Shown one piece after another: positions 19,038-28,414 of a stretch of 64,000 nt of DNA (the first letter of the stretch is position 1; each line of letters starts with the position of its first letter). Source of the stretch: Dyella monticola (GTDB lineage: Bacteria; Pseudomonadota; Gammaproteobacteria; Xanthomonadales; Rhodanobacteraceae); NCBI RefSeq assembly GCF_003363155.1, contig NZ_QRBE01000016.1:19810-83809 (forward strand), read 5' to 3'. The position numbers and the translations under genes are program-made. The notes under the pieces were generated by a model. It made no database searches. It was not told where the DNA came from and saw nothing but the letters and a program-made list of their open reading frames with translations.

Positions 19038-20156
19038 TTACATGCCAAGCACGCTTTCTGCCGAGACGTAAGGCAGATTGTGCGCCTGCGCTACGGGCTC
19101 GCATGTGACCTTGCCTTCGATCACATTGAGACCGTTACGCAGATGCACGTCCTGCTGCAGCGCTTTCTTCCAACCGCTGTTGGCAAGCGCGAGCGTAAAC
19201 GGCAGCGTTACGCTATTGAGCGCGAACGTGGACGTGCGGGCCACCGCGCCCGGCATGTTGGCCACGCAGTAGTGCACCACGCCATCGACGACGTAGGTGG
19301 GATCGGAATGCGTGGTGGCGTGCGAGGTTTCCACGCAGCCGCCCTGGTCGATGGCCACGTCGACGATGACCGAACCGGGCTTCATCGTACGCACCATGTC
19401 GTGCGTCACCAGCTTGGGCGCCGCAGCGCCGGGCACCAGCACGGTGCCGATCAGCAGATCGGCGTGACGCACCAACTCTTCAATCGCCGAGCGGGTGGAG
19501 AACACGGTGGAGATGGACGTGCCAAATTGCGTAGCCAGACGCTTGAGCGCTTCGGCCGAGCGATCCACCACGGTCACTTTCGCGCCCATGCCCACGGCGA
19601 TGGTGGCCGCATGCGTGCCGGAAACGCCGCCGCCGAGGATCACGACTTCCGCCGCAGGTACACCGGGCACGCCACCCAGCAATATGCCGCGTCCACCCTG
19701 GGCCTTCTCCAGCGAGTGCGCGCCCACCTGCGGCGCCAGGCGGCCGGCAACTTCCGACATCGGCGTCAGCAGTGGTAGCGAGCCGTTGGTGGCGGTGACG
19801 GTTTCATAAGCGATGCAGACCGCACCGGAGGCGATCAGGTCGTGGGTCTGCTCCGCGTCGGGTGCCAGGTGCAGGTAGGTGAAAAGAATCTGGCCCTTGC
19901 GCAGCTTCTTGCGCTCCACCGCCAGAGGCTCTTTCACTTTCACGATCATTTCCGCTTCCGCGAAGATCTGATCGGCACTTTCCACGATGGTGGCGCCAGC
20001 AGCCACGTAGTCGGCATCGGACAAGCCAGCGCCTACGCCGGCGTCCTTCTGGACCATCACCTGATGGCCGTGGTGTACCAGCTCCTGCACGGACGATGGG
20101 ACGAGGCCCACGCGATATTCATGATTTTTGATCTCTTTCGGTACACCGATACGCAT
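19038..20156 (-). CDS. ald: Alanine dehydrogenase
   Basis: 372 residues, full length for the family. The N-terminus RIGVPKEIKNHEYRVGLVPS is the classic Ald/PNT start, with the pyruvate-binding Arg and the catalytic Lys in MIVKVKEP. The Rossmann nucleotide site is VVILGGGVSGTHAATIAVGM, and the C-terminal part has GSVIVDVAIDQGGCVETSHA. It interconverts L-alanine and pyruvate with NAD in the cytoplasm, and is usually induced by alanine through a divergently encoded Lrp/AsnC regulator, which is the arrangement here. Confidence 0.95.
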   Translation of the reverse strand: MRIGVPKEIKNHEYRVGLVPSSVQELVHHGHQVMVQKDAGVGAGLSDADYVAAGATIVESADQIFAEAEMIVKVKEPLAVERKKLRKGQILFTYLHLAPDAEQTHDLIASGAVCIAYETVTATNGSLPLLTPMSEVAGRLAPQVGAHSLEKAQGGRGILLGGVPGVPAAEVVILGGGVSGTHAATIAVGMGAKVTVVDRSAEALKRLATQFGTSISTVFSTRSAIEELVRHADLLIGTVLVPGAAAPKLVTHDMVRTMKPGSVIVDVAIDQGGCVETSHATTHSDPTYVVDGVVHYCVANMPGAVARTSTFALNSVTLPFTLALANSGWKKALQQDVHLRNGLNVIEGKVTCEPVAQAHNLPYVSAESVLGM

Positions 20157-20281
20157 GGTTGGCTCTCTCGCACAGAGGGTAGGGAAGGTAGGCGCCGCGA
20201 GCTTCCTTGTATGGCGCGGCGCGCAGTATGATCGAGGTCCTGTGCAATTTCTCGCTGATTACGGCGCCTGGTCTGGCATTT

Positions 20282-20300
20282 TTTCGCATCTGATGCGAAA
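20282..20300. promoter_or_regulatory. Candidate Lrp/AsnC operator between ald and its regulator gene
   Basis: TTTCGCAT (20282-20289) and ATGCGAAA (20293-20300) form a perfect 8-bp inverted repeat around CTG. It is the only strong dyad in the divergent promoter region and ends 22 bp before the regulator ATG. Binding by the adjacent regulator is inferred. Confidence 0.55.
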
Positions 20301-20322
20301 TAACCTGTAAAGCATAGAATTT

Positions 20323-20796
20323 ATGACGAACCCTTATCCACCCCTGGACGACCGGGACCGCGCCATCCTGCGGCTACTGCAGGAAGACGGGCGGCTGGCC
20401 AATGCCGAACTAGCTTTGCGGATCAATCTTTCTCCATCCGCCTGCCTGAGGCGCGTGAAGTTGCTGGAGGAGCGCGGGTTGATTTCCCGCTACGTCATGC
20501 TGCTGGACGAAAAGCGGGCAGGCTTGTCAGGCACCGCCTTCGTATTGGTCACTCTCGATCAGCAGGGGCGCGCCGCGCTCGATGCATTCGAAGAAGCGAT
20601 CCAGAAACATCCGGAAGTCACCGAATGCTGCCTGCTCGCCGGCGCGGCCGATTACATGGTGCGGGTGGCGTATGCCGATTCGGCAGACTTCGAGCGCATC
20701 CATACGGAGATCCTCACGCAGCTGCCGGGTGTGGTGCGTGTGCAATCGACGCTGGCGTTGCGCACCGTCAAACGCACCACGGCGTTGCCGGTGTAG
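20323..20796 (+). CDS. Lrp/AsnC-family transcriptional regulator
   Basis: 157 residues. The N-terminal HTH is DRAILRLLQEDGRLANAELA with LRINLSPSACLRRVKLLEER. The C-terminal RAM domain runs from YVMLLDEKRAGLSGTAFVLV through VTECCLLAGAADYMVRVAYA to LPGVVRVQSTLALRTVKRTT. Proteins of this family bind an amino acid in the RAM domain and assemble as octamers. Divergent pairing with ald suggests alanine as effector and ald as target. The ribosome site is weak. Confidence 0.93.
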   Translation: MTNPYPPLDDRDRAILRLLQEDGRLANAELALRINLSPSACLRRVKLLEERGLISRYVMLLDEKRAGLSGTAFVLVTLDQQGRAALDAFEEAIQKHPEVTECCLLAGAADYMVRVAYADSADFERIHTEILTQLPGVVRVQSTLALRTVKRTTALPV

Positions 20797-20807
20797 CCAA
20801 ATCTGCT

Positions 20808-20834
20808 CCCGCCCCTACGTGCAGTAGGGGCGGG
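20808..20834 (+). terminator. Perfect 11-bp hairpin after the Lrp-type gene
   Basis: CCCGCCCCTAC (20808-20818) pairs exactly with GTAGGGGCGGG (20824-20834) around GTGCA, 11 bp after the stop codon. There is no U-run, so it may act with Rho or be a REP-like element. Confidence 0.5.
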
Positions 20835-21943
20835 TTGGGGTGAGGTGAAGCCATCTCGCGTTGAATTCAAACTTCGCCGCAAACACGTGCAACCCCACCC
20901 CAGTCCTTCCCTGCAAGCGGAGGAGGGAGCGGCATTACGCGTTGCTGGGGGTACCCCGCAAAGGCGGAGATAGGTCGGTTTGCGCAAACCTTCTCACAGC
21001 GCCATGACGGCTTGCATCAGCGGCGCAAGCGCACGCCAGGTCTGCTTAGCTTAAGCGCGCGACAAAAGCCGCTTACGTCGATGCTTCGCGTTCCGCACGC
21101 CGCTCATCCGTCGCGACCGGCCATGCGCAGTAGAACGCATGGGAGATGTCTTTTTTGTGTGGCTTTCGCGTGAAGAGATAACGCTGGACGGCGATATCCA
21201 TGTCGGTGAACGTGTTGTGAAGTTGCAGTCGCCTGTGTTGTTTTCGCATACGGTGCAATAGAGTTCGTGTTTGGCAAGAATGCGATCCACGCTTCTTTTA
21301 CGCACTTTTTCGCCTTGAGCGAAGTCGCAGTGATCACTTCGCTGGCGTTCGCCAAGGTTGCGAAACTCCTCACCAATCCCGCAGGTTTGCAGTGGCCCTG
21401 ATGTCTTCAAGCAACAAACAGAGGAACATTAATGCTCAGGCGAACAAACGCACCCATCGAACGTTCCCCGGGTTGAAGAGTGCGTTCAAAGCCATCAATT
21501 AGAACGGTACAAGCGTCGTCGCGCATGCAATGACCTGGCACGTAAAGAACGCAAAGCGCCTGCCCGTTACAGGTGCTGCTTTCTTTTTTCCATCGTGCTC
21601 GTGCGCGCGGCGGTTAGCGAAGGTGACGCACGAGTGAACCTTTTTTCACATGCATAAGCGGCCCACACCTTGCAGGATTGGGTATCGGGGCTTTCGCGAA
21701 GCTTGCTTGAAGTTCACAATGAAACGTAACAGCTATGTGCAGCTGCGGTCATGGATCGGCATGAATTTGGCGCGTAACGCGCCATAAGTCCACGAAATCA
21801 GGGTTTTCCCCGTGAATTTTCATCTAATTTTTACAAACTTGAACAGCTCGCCTCGTTGCCCTATGCCGCGCATCGCATGGCATTCATCACTCAGGCTCTT
21901 GTTGCCTCTGTTGCAGCACTGATGGCGAGCAGAGGTACGCTTT
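20835..21943. other. Long intergenic region with no assured gene
   Basis: About 1.1 kb between the Lrp-type gene and the histidine kinase. Reading frames here lack protein-like composition. One 33-codon frame (21401-21502, MSSSNKQRNINAQANKRTHR onward, very basic) ends about 50 bp before an intrinsic terminator, so a short transcript or small RNA ending there is possible. Base composition from about 21.1 kb is more AT-rich than the neighbouring genes. Confidence 0.4.
21555..21589 (+). terminator. Intrinsic terminator of an unidentified transcript
   Basis: AGCGCCTG (21555-21562) pairs with CAGGTGCT (21570-21577), one G-U, and is followed by GCTTTCTTTTTT. No recognised gene lies directly upstream on this strand, which points to a small RNA or small protein transcript. 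Confidence 0.55.
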
Positions 21944-23845
21944 ATGGTCGAATCGATGGCTGACTGCGCGATTTTCATGCTGGATGCAAAAGGTCGCGTA
22001 GCAAATTGGAACCAGGGCGCCGAGCGCATCACGGGTTATCAGGCTCGCGACGTCATCGGGCGTCATGCCGAGTATTTGTATGCGCAGGACGTTCGCGACG
22101 ATGGTTTGCCAAGAAGCTGCCTGCATATAGCACTGGCCGACGGTCATTACGAGGGCGAGTGCTGGTGGATTCGGAAAAACGGCCAGCGCTTTCTGGCGCA
22201 GCTGCGTATTGATCCCGTCCGGGATGAACAAGGCCAATTGAGCGGTTTTGTGGAGCTTGTCCGTGACCTGAAGGAGCGCGAGCAAGCGGAGGATGCGTTG
22301 CGCCGCAGCCAGGAGCAATTCCGGCTGCTGGTGCAGAGCGTGACCGATTACGCGATCTTCATGCTGGACCGACACGGGCGCGTTGCAAGCTGGAATTACG
22401 GTGCCGAACGCATCAAGGGCTACCGCCCGAGTGAAATCATCGGCAAGCATTTTTCGGTGTTTTATACGCAAGTGGATCGCGAAAAGGGCGAGCCGCACAA
22501 GAATCTGTCGCTTGCGACAACCGAAGGCCGCGTGGAGAGCGAAGGCTGGCGTGTGCGCAAGGATGGTTCGCGCTTCTGGGCGCATGTGGTGATCGATCGT
22601 ATCCTGGATGATCATGGTGAACTCATTGGCTTCGCCAAGATCACGCGTGACGTGACCGAGCAGCGCGAAGCGGCCGCGGAGCTGGATCGTGCGCGCGAAG
22701 CGCTGTTTCAATCGCAGAAGACCGAGGCCATCGGCAAACTCACCGGCGGTGTGGCGCACGACTTCAACAACCTGCTGATGGTGATCCAAAGTTGCCTTGA
22801 CATGGTGGAGCTGAAACTTCCGCACGAATCGCAGCTGCGCAGGCTGGTGCAGAACGCGCAGTCGGCCGTACAGCGCGGCGCTGCACTCACGCAGCGCATG
22901 CTGGCGTTTGCGCGCAAGCAGGAGTTGCGTGTGGCGCCGGTCGACGTCGTTTCGCTGGTGGCGAACATGACGGACCTGTTGCGTCGCTCGCTCGGCCCGC
23001 TGATCACTATCAGCACGCTTTTTCCGGCGGCGCTCAATGCGGTGAAAACCGATGCGAACCAGCTCGAACTGGCCCTGATGAACCTCGTCGTGAACGCGCG
23101 CGACGCCATGCGCGAAGGCGGCAATCTCACCATCGCCGCACGCAACGTCACCATTGACGCCTCGCACTCCACGCGGCTCTCGCCGGGCGAATACGTATGC
23201 CTTTCGGTCACCGACGAAGGTGATGGCATGGACGACGAAACGCTTGCAAAGGCCACCGAACCCTTCTTCACCACCAAGGGCGTGGGCAAGGGAACCGGCT
23301 TGGGACTGTCGATGGTGCACGGCCTTGCCGAGCAATCGGGCGGCCGCCTGGTCATCAAGAGCAGCAAAGGGTTTGGCACGCGGGTGGAAATGTGGCTGCC
23401 GAGCGTTCAAGCGGACGCCATGAGCCTGTTGCAGGACAGCGAAATACCGCCCTCCGTCCATCCGCTGCATCCATCCGCAAGCCTGCATATCGTGGTCGTG
23501 GATGATGATCCGCTCGTTCTCAACGCGACCGGCGCAGTGCTGCAGGATCTAGGGCATCGGGTGATCGAGGCAGCATCCGCCGAAGAGGCGCTGCACGCGC
23601 TGGAGAACCATACGGGTGTGGATATGCTGATCACCGACCATGCCATGCCGGGCATGACCGGCGCTCAGCTCGTCGGGGAGGTCAACATACGTTGGCCCGC
23701 ACTGCCGGTGGTCCTGGCGACCGGTTACGCTGAAATTCCTACGGATCTGAGCGATGGCGCCACGCGCCTAACAAAACCTTACGATCGCGCGGGTCTGGCC
23801 CTTGCGATTAATAAGGCGATGGAAGACCGGCGGGTACAGGTATAA
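21944..23845 (+). CDS. Hybrid sensor histidine kinase, PAS-PAS-HisKA-HATPase-REC
   Basis: 633 residues, no membrane segment, so a cytoplasmic sensor. Two PAS domains (DCAIFMLDAKGRVANWNQGA and DYAIFMLDRHGRVASWNYGA) occupy about residues 5-245. The dimerisation box is GKLTGGVAHDFNNLLMVIQ (phospho-His near 270). The ATPase domain has LALMNLVVNARDAM (N box), DEGDGMD (G1) and GKGTGLGLSMVHG (G2). A receiver domain with acidic HIVVVDDDPLVL and phospho-acceptor DMLITDHAMPGM (near 564) ends the protein. The PAS signal is unknown; a bound haem or flavin is not evident. An in-frame stop 21 nt upstream and an AGAGG site support the start. Confidence 0.92.
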   Translation: MVESMADCAIFMLDAKGRVANWNQGAERITGYQARDVIGRHAEYLYAQDVRDDGLPRSCLHIALADGHYEGECWWIRKNGQRFLAQLRIDPVRDEQGQLSGFVELVRDLKEREQAEDALRRSQEQFRLLVQSVTDYAIFMLDRHGRVASWNYGAERIKGYRPSEIIGKHFSVFYTQVDREKGEPHKNLSLATTEGRVESEGWRVRKDGSRFWAHVVIDRILDDHGELIGFAKITRDVTEQREAAAELDRAREALFQSQKTEAIGKLTGGVAHDFNNLLMVIQSCLDMVELKLPHESQLRRLVQNAQSAVQRGAALTQRMLAFARKQELRVAPVDVVSLVANMTDLLRRSLGPLITISTLFPAALNAVKTDANQLELALMNLVVNARDAMREGGNLTIAARNVTIDASHSTRLSPGEYVCLSVTDEGDGMDDETLAKATEPFFTTKGVGKGTGLGLSMVHGLAEQSGGRLVIKSSKGFGTRVEMWLPSVQADAMSLLQDSEIPPSVHPLHPSASLHIVVVDDDPLVLNATGAVLQDLGHRVIEAASAEEALHALENHTGVDMLITDHAMPGMTGAQLVGEVNIRWPALPVVLATGYAEIPTDLSDGATRLTKPYDRAGLALAINKAMEDRRVQV

Positions 23846-23988
23846 AGCCCGCCTGAGCGCGATGTTCGCCCAGTGTCATGAATTGCGATCGGCCACATTA
23901 CGAGCGGCTAACGCTGCCTAGTGCACATTGACAGTCCGGGCAGCGCAAGGCTGCTGCGGGCAACCGTCTGCGTGGTGGAGGCCGATTC

Positions 23989-24264
23989 ATGAATACCCCT
24001 CGCTCGCTCACCCCTGAATCAAGAATTCCGGGATCCATTCATTCACTGTGGCACATCAGTACGTGGTCAGATTACTTCACTCGCATGGTTAATCCAGCGA
24101 AGCTACGTGCGCGCGAAGCACCCGTGCACATGACGCGCCGCCAGGAGCTGCTCGCCGCGCAAGATCAAAAGCGCCGTGAACAACGCGCGCACGTGCTTGA
24201 ACTGCTGCGTGAGGTCAAAGAGAAAAACCAGCACGTTCAGCACGTAACCAAACTCAACGTCTGA
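23989..24264 (+). CDS. Small basic protein of unknown function
   Basis: 91 residues with a GGAGG site 7 nt before the ATG. The second half is a strongly charged, probably helical stretch (MTRRQELLAAQDQKRREQRA to LLREVKEKNQHVQHV) that could form a coiled coil. No family was recognised. It lies 140 bp after the histidine kinase on the same strand. Confidence 0.6.
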   Translation: MNTPRSLTPESRIPGSIHSLWHISTWSDYFTRMVNPAKLRAREAPVHMTRRQELLAAQDQKRREQRAHVLELLREVKEKNQHVQHVTKLNV

Positions 24265-24359
24265 CTGTCATTGGGCTGTGCCCGCGATGACGGGCCGGCC
24301 ACATCCGCTTTACAGCGATGCGCCCAAGCTGGCCGCGTCACGTTAGAGTGGATCACGCT

Positions 24360-24668
24360 ATGGGACGCAGAGCCGACCGTGTCTATACCGGCACCAGCGA
24401 CATTGCCATGCTGGAAAAGTGGGTGGACGAATTGGCAGTAAATGCCGCGGTGCGCATCGTCAAGCACGATGGCGCGACGGTGGAGGGCGTGGTTAGCGTC
24501 ACACCGACGGTGCAAGTTTTTCTCGATCCGAATGATCAAGAAGGTATGAATGGTGTTGTACGCCTGATCGACAGCAACCGCCCGGACTGGGGCGGGATGG
24601 TGTGGTTGGGCGATATTCGCAATGTCCAGCATCTTGATTCGGTGCGAACGGGGTCGAGCAGGGCGTAA
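24360..24668 (+). CDS. DUF3247-family protein
   Basis: 102 residues. The start at 24360 gives MGRRADRVYTGTSDIAMLEK, the conserved N-terminus of a small Xanthomonad family. The following KHDGATVEGVVSVTPTVQVF and DPNDQEGMNGVVRLIDSNRP complete the family pattern, an SH3-like all-beta domain of unknown function. An upstream in-frame ATG (24318) would add a non-conserved leader. It ends 6 bp before the stop of the convergent GGDEF/EAL gene. Confidence 0.8.
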   Translation: MGRRADRVYTGTSDIAMLEKWVDELAVNAAVRIVKHDGATVEGVVSVTPTVQVFLDPNDQEGMNGVVRLIDSNRPDWGGMVWLGDIRNVQHLDSVRTGSSRA

Positions 24669-24674
24669 CGCTGT

Positions 24675-27626
24675 TCAACCTTTCTGTACGTTCGTCCAAT
24701 GCGAAATCGGCGCGGGGCTTCCGAGCAGATAACCTTGCCCCATTTCGCATCCCATACTCACCAGCGTCTGCAGCTGCGCCTGCGTTTCGATGCCTTCTGC
24801 AATCACTTGAATGTTGAGGGCGTGGGCCAACGCAAGAATCGCGGCAACAACGGTTGTGCTGTTGCTGCTGCCGGTCTTGTCCAGCTCTTGCACAAACGCG
24901 CGGTCGATTTTCAGCATGCGCAGCGGCAGCGAGTGCAGGTAGCTCAAGGATGAGTAGCCAGTGCCGAAATCATCGAGCGCGGCACCGACGCCCGCAGTGC
25001 GCAGTCGCTCGAGCACGGCACGTACGCTTTCAGGGTTATCCAGCAATGCGCCTTCGGTCACTTCGGTAATCAGCCGGGAAGGCGCCAGGCCAGTGCGGTC
25101 GAGCATTTTCAGGACACGTGTATCGAAATCCGTGTGGCGCAGATGCAGGGCTGACACGTTGAACGTGATGAACATCTCGCTCGGCGCCTGCTGCGCCAGC
25201 AGCCTGCAGCTCACCTCGAACAGGCGCCAGTCGATCGCCTCGATCAGCCCGCTGTCTTCGGCGATCTTGACGAAATCGGAAGGGCGCAGCAAACCGCGTT
25301 GCGGATGATTCCAGCGGATCAGCGCTTCATAGCCCACGACGCGGCTGTCGCCAAGCCGGCAGATCGGTTGGAAATACGGCTCGAACTCGTTTTGCCGCAG
25401 CGCCTTGCGCAACTCGCTTTCCATGGCGAGCACGTCCACCATGCCTTTGGCCAGCGCTTCGTCGAATATGGCGAAGCGTTTGCGACCCAATTCCTTGGCC
25501 TGATACAAGGCCATGTCCGCATCGCGAATCAGTTCGTCCGCATCCAGATAACTGGCGTCGCCACACGCAATGCCGACGCTTACTGAAGGTTCCAGTTCCT
25601 TGCCGGAAATGCGCAGCGGCGTGGCTACGGCTTGCAGTACGCGATCGGCAACGACGGTTGCGGTGAGGGTGTCTTCGATGTTTTCCAGCAGGATGGCGAA
25701 TTCGTCACCGGAAAGACGCGCCACCATGTCCGGCTCGCGCACGTGCGTGAGCAAGCGCATGGCAACTGCCTTGAGAAATTCATCGCCGGCCAAGTGGCCG
25801 AGGCTGTCGTTGATCACCTTGAAGCGATCCACGTCAATGTAAAGCAGCGCGCAGCGGCGATTGGGGTCGCTTTGAATACGATTGAGCACGCGATCGAGCC
25901 GTTCGCGCAAATAGCCGCGATTTGGCAGCCCCGTGAGCGGGTCATGCATCACCTGATGATGCAACTGCTGCTGCATCTGCTCGCGACGTGCGATCTCGGC
26001 GCGTAGTTCGCGCGTGCGCTCTTCCACGCGATGTTCCAGACGCAAGTTGGCCAAATGCAATGCCGCGGCGGACCGGCGACGATAAATGCTGTTGGCGATT
26101 TGCAGCGCGACGAAGCCCAGTAGCTCCTGCTCGGGTGCGCCGTACGTGGCGCCGGAGTCGTAGCTCTGCACGGCCACCAGGCCAATGACGGCTTCGTCCA
26201 CTTTCAATGGCACGCCGAGCCAGCATGATGACGGTTCGCCGATATGGTGCGGTATCACTTCGCCGGAGCGGCTCAGCGCCATGATGTCCTCGCGTGTACC
26301 GGACCAGGGCTGCCCGCGGCGCAACACGTATTCGCTCAAACCTCGTCCGATGGGGCGCGAGAGCTGGTGGCGGAGGCCGGCGTCCATGTAGTACGGAAAT
26401 TCCAGCTTGGTCCGGTCGTCGCTGAGCAGCGCGATGAAAAAGTTCTTCGCGTCCACCAGGCCCCCGACAACGGTATGCACGCGTTCGTAGAAGGTGTTCT
26501 CGTCGATGTCGGCGGTGGCCAGTTGGGCGACCTGGAACAGTGCCTCCTGCAGGCGCTCGGCGCGATGTCTTTCGCGCACTTCCTGGCGCAGGCCACGATT
26601 GACCTCGGCCAACTCTACCGTGCGCTGGCGCACGCGCTGCTCAAGTTCGTCCTTGCTTTCCTTGCGTTCCAGCGCGGTGAGGATGTGATTGCCGACGAAG
26701 GAAAGCAGCGCGAGATCTTCGCGCGCATACACCAGGCCCGTGCCGTAACTTTGCACCACCAGCGCGCCTTGCACCTGGTTGTTGCGCAGCATGGGCACGC
26801 CCAGCCAGTCATCGCTATCCGGGCCGGCAATGATCAGCGGGCCGTTGACCTGTTCCAGCAACTGTTCGTTGCTGCCCATCAGTGGCTTGCCTTGGGTCAG
26901 CAGATACCAGGTGAGTGTGTGCTTGCGCTCGTCCAGGTCTATGTCGCGGTTGGTCTCGGGCTGATCTTCGTCCTTGATGTCCGCGTAATACAGAAACCGC
27001 ATGGTTTGCGGTTCGGGGTCGTAGCGGACAATGAAGAAGTTCTCCGCATACATCAGCCCGCTGACGATGCGATGGATTTCGCGCAGCATGTCCGGCATGT
27101 CCAGATCCGAGCCGGAAAGCTCGGAGATCGAAAACAATGCACGCTGCAGGTTTTCCGAGTGCTCCAGCTGGCTGTGCGAATCGTAGAGTTCGGCCAGCTT
27201 TATCGTGTGATGCAGTTGGCGCACGCCCAGCTGCAGGTACGAGCCGATGCGGATGAGCAGGGACCGGGTCGAACCCTCCGCGGCCATGGTGAGCACCAGC
27301 ACCACTTGCTGCTCTTTGAGCAGGGGGATGGCGTAGCGCCTGCTGTCAGCCGATACGCGCATGCCCTCGTCGGATTTCAAGGCCTCGCGCGCGAGTGCCA
27401 AATCTTCAGGGGCGGCGGCGAGCGTTTCGGCTAGCTGCGGCGCGTCCTGATGCTTCAGCATCAGGACGCTGGCCTTGACACAATACGGTTGCGACTGCGC
27501 CAGCGCCTCGATGAGCGCGCACACTTCGCCCGGTGTCTCCGCCTCCACCAGGCAACCGAGCCAAGCCGTGTTTTCAGGCTCATGTGGTGATGCTGTAAGG
27601 ATAGGAAGACTCAGGCTCATATCCAC
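24675..27626 (-). CDS. GAF-GAF-GGDEF-EAL cyclic-di-GMP signalling protein
   Basis: 983 residues. Two GAF-type sensor domains (each with SSCWLGVPLKVDEAVIGLVA-like or DDWLGVPMLRNNQVQGALVV segments) are separated by coiled coils. The GGDEF domain begins at MHDPLTGLPNRGYLRERLDR and has the active-site variant RLSGDEF near residue 639. The EAL domain has GYEALIRW (near 764), ITEVTEGALLD, DDFGTGYSSLSYL and AEGIETQAQL, so the phosphodiesterase motifs are largely intact. It may make and/or break c-di-GMP in the cytoplasm in response to a GAF ligand. SGDEF is a variant that can still be active; which activity dominates cannot be read here. Confidence 0.92.
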   Translation of the reverse strand: MDMSLSLPILTASPHEPENTAWLGCLVEAETPGEVCALIEALAQSQPYCVKASVLMLKHQDAPQLAETLAAAPEDLALAREALKSDEGMRVSADSRRYAIPLLKEQQVVLVLTMAAEGSTRSLLIRIGSYLQLGVRQLHHTIKLAELYDSHSQLEHSENLQRALFSISELSGSDLDMPDMLREIHRIVSGLMYAENFFIVRYDPEPQTMRFLYYADIKDEDQPETNRDIDLDERKHTLTWYLLTQGKPLMGSNEQLLEQVNGPLIIAGPDSDDWLGVPMLRNNQVQGALVVQSYGTGLVYAREDLALLSFVGNHILTALERKESKDELEQRVRQRTVELAEVNRGLRQEVRERHRAERLQEALFQVAQLATADIDENTFYERVHTVVGGLVDAKNFFIALLSDDRTKLEFPYYMDAGLRHQLSRPIGRGLSEYVLRRGQPWSGTREDIMALSRSGEVIPHHIGEPSSCWLGVPLKVDEAVIGLVAVQSYDSGATYGAPEQELLGFVALQIANSIYRRRSAAALHLANLRLEHRVEERTRELRAEIARREQMQQQLHHQVMHDPLTGLPNRGYLRERLDRVLNRIQSDPNRRCALLYIDVDRFKVINDSLGHLAGDEFLKAVAMRLLTHVREPDMVARLSGDEFAILLENIEDTLTATVVADRVLQAVATPLRISGKELEPSVSVGIACGDASYLDADELIRDADMALYQAKELGRKRFAIFDEALAKGMVDVLAMESELRKALRQNEFEPYFQPICRLGDSRVVGYEALIRWNHPQRGLLRPSDFVKIAEDSGLIEAIDWRLFEVSCRLLAQQAPSEMFITFNVSALHLRHTDFDTRVLKMLDRTGLAPSRLITEVTEGALLDNPESVRAVLERLRTAGVGAALDDFGTGYSSLSYLHSLPLRMLKIDRAFVQELDKTGSSNSTTVVAAILALAHALNIQVIAEGIETQAQLQTLVSMGCEMGQGYLLGSPAPISHWTNVQKG

Positions 27627-27966
27627 CCAATCTGCCGCTATGGCGAACCTATCAACGAGGACATGCAGTGCAAGAAACGTGAACCCCTGACGGTTATGAA
27701 GCGATGCTGCAGCAGCTTTGTCAATGTATCGACTAAACCGCTGATGTCTTTAAGGAATGCGTGCTGCTGCCGACACTGACATCGGCAAGCCACGCTAGCA
27801 AGCCTTAACTGCATATTGCGCAAGGCTTTCGAAACCGTAGTTGGATTCAGAGTGGGGTATGCGGGGTGGTTTCTCCGTGACTTTAGGCATGTATCGACCG
27901 GCGGTACTTTGGTTGAGCATGGCCGGCTCAGGACTCACCAGGCCTTAAGGACAAAAGGGGATGGGC
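27627..27966. other. Intergenic divergent promoter region
   Basis: 340 bp between the divergent GGDEF/EAL and lipoprotein genes. It contains an AT-richer tract around 27700-27760. No operator or gene could be assigned. Confidence 0.35.
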
Positions 27967-28377
27967 ATGAACAAGGTTGTTGTTGCGGCCCTGGCTGCGA
28001 CGCTGTTGGCAGGATGCGCCACTACGGCGCACACATTCAATCCGGCGACCGTTGCCACCTTTCAACCGGGCATAACCACCGTTGCGCAGGCCGAGGCCGC
28101 CTTGGGTGCGCCGTTCCAATCCACGCGCATGCCCGATGGCAGTCAGCAATTGCAGTACACGAGCAAGCATGAGGAATTGGCCGGCGATGGCACGCCGACC
28201 ACCGGCTCGAAAATTCCCAAGCGCATCGAAACGATGGTGTCCACCATGCTCGTCTTCGATGCGAGCGGGCATTTCGTGAAGACTTGGTCGAACTCGAAGA
28301 CGAAGAGCACGACCTGGCCGAGCGACCTGGGGCATATCGACAGCGGCGAAATCGGGCGCAACAACGGCGGTGGTTAG
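27967..28377 (+). CDS. Small lipoprotein, SmpA/OmlA (BamE)-like
   Basis: 136 residues from the ATG at 27967, chosen because the AGGGG site lies 6 nt upstream; the ATG at 27961 is too close to it. The lipobox LLAGC gives a lipidated Cys. The core TFQPGITTVAQAEAALGAPF with QLQYTSKHEE resembles the SmpA/OmlA helix-turn-helix-beta pattern, in which a start GxT-x-x-E/A-L-G segment is typical. It probably sits in the outer-membrane inner leaflet. The role is unknown, and it is distinct from the essential BamE by context. Confidence 0.65.
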   Translation: MNKVVVAALAATLLAGCATTAHTFNPATVATFQPGITTVAQAEAALGAPFQSTRMPDGSQQLQYTSKHEELAGDGTPTTGSKIPKRIETMVSTMLVFDASGHFVKTWSNSKTKSTTWPSDLGHIDSGEIGRNNGGG

Positions 28378-28414
28378 GGATGACGCGCACCGGAACGGTC
28401 CCGGCGCCCCCAAC

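Noticed and set aside
21887..23488. 533-codon open frame on the minus strand
   Set aside because: Antisense to the histidine kinase, no ribosome site, His/Arg-rich composition typical of a GC-rich shadow frame.
26244..27434. 396-codon plus-strand frame
   Set aside because: Lies wholly within the GGDEF/EAL gene on the other strand, which has clear domain motifs.
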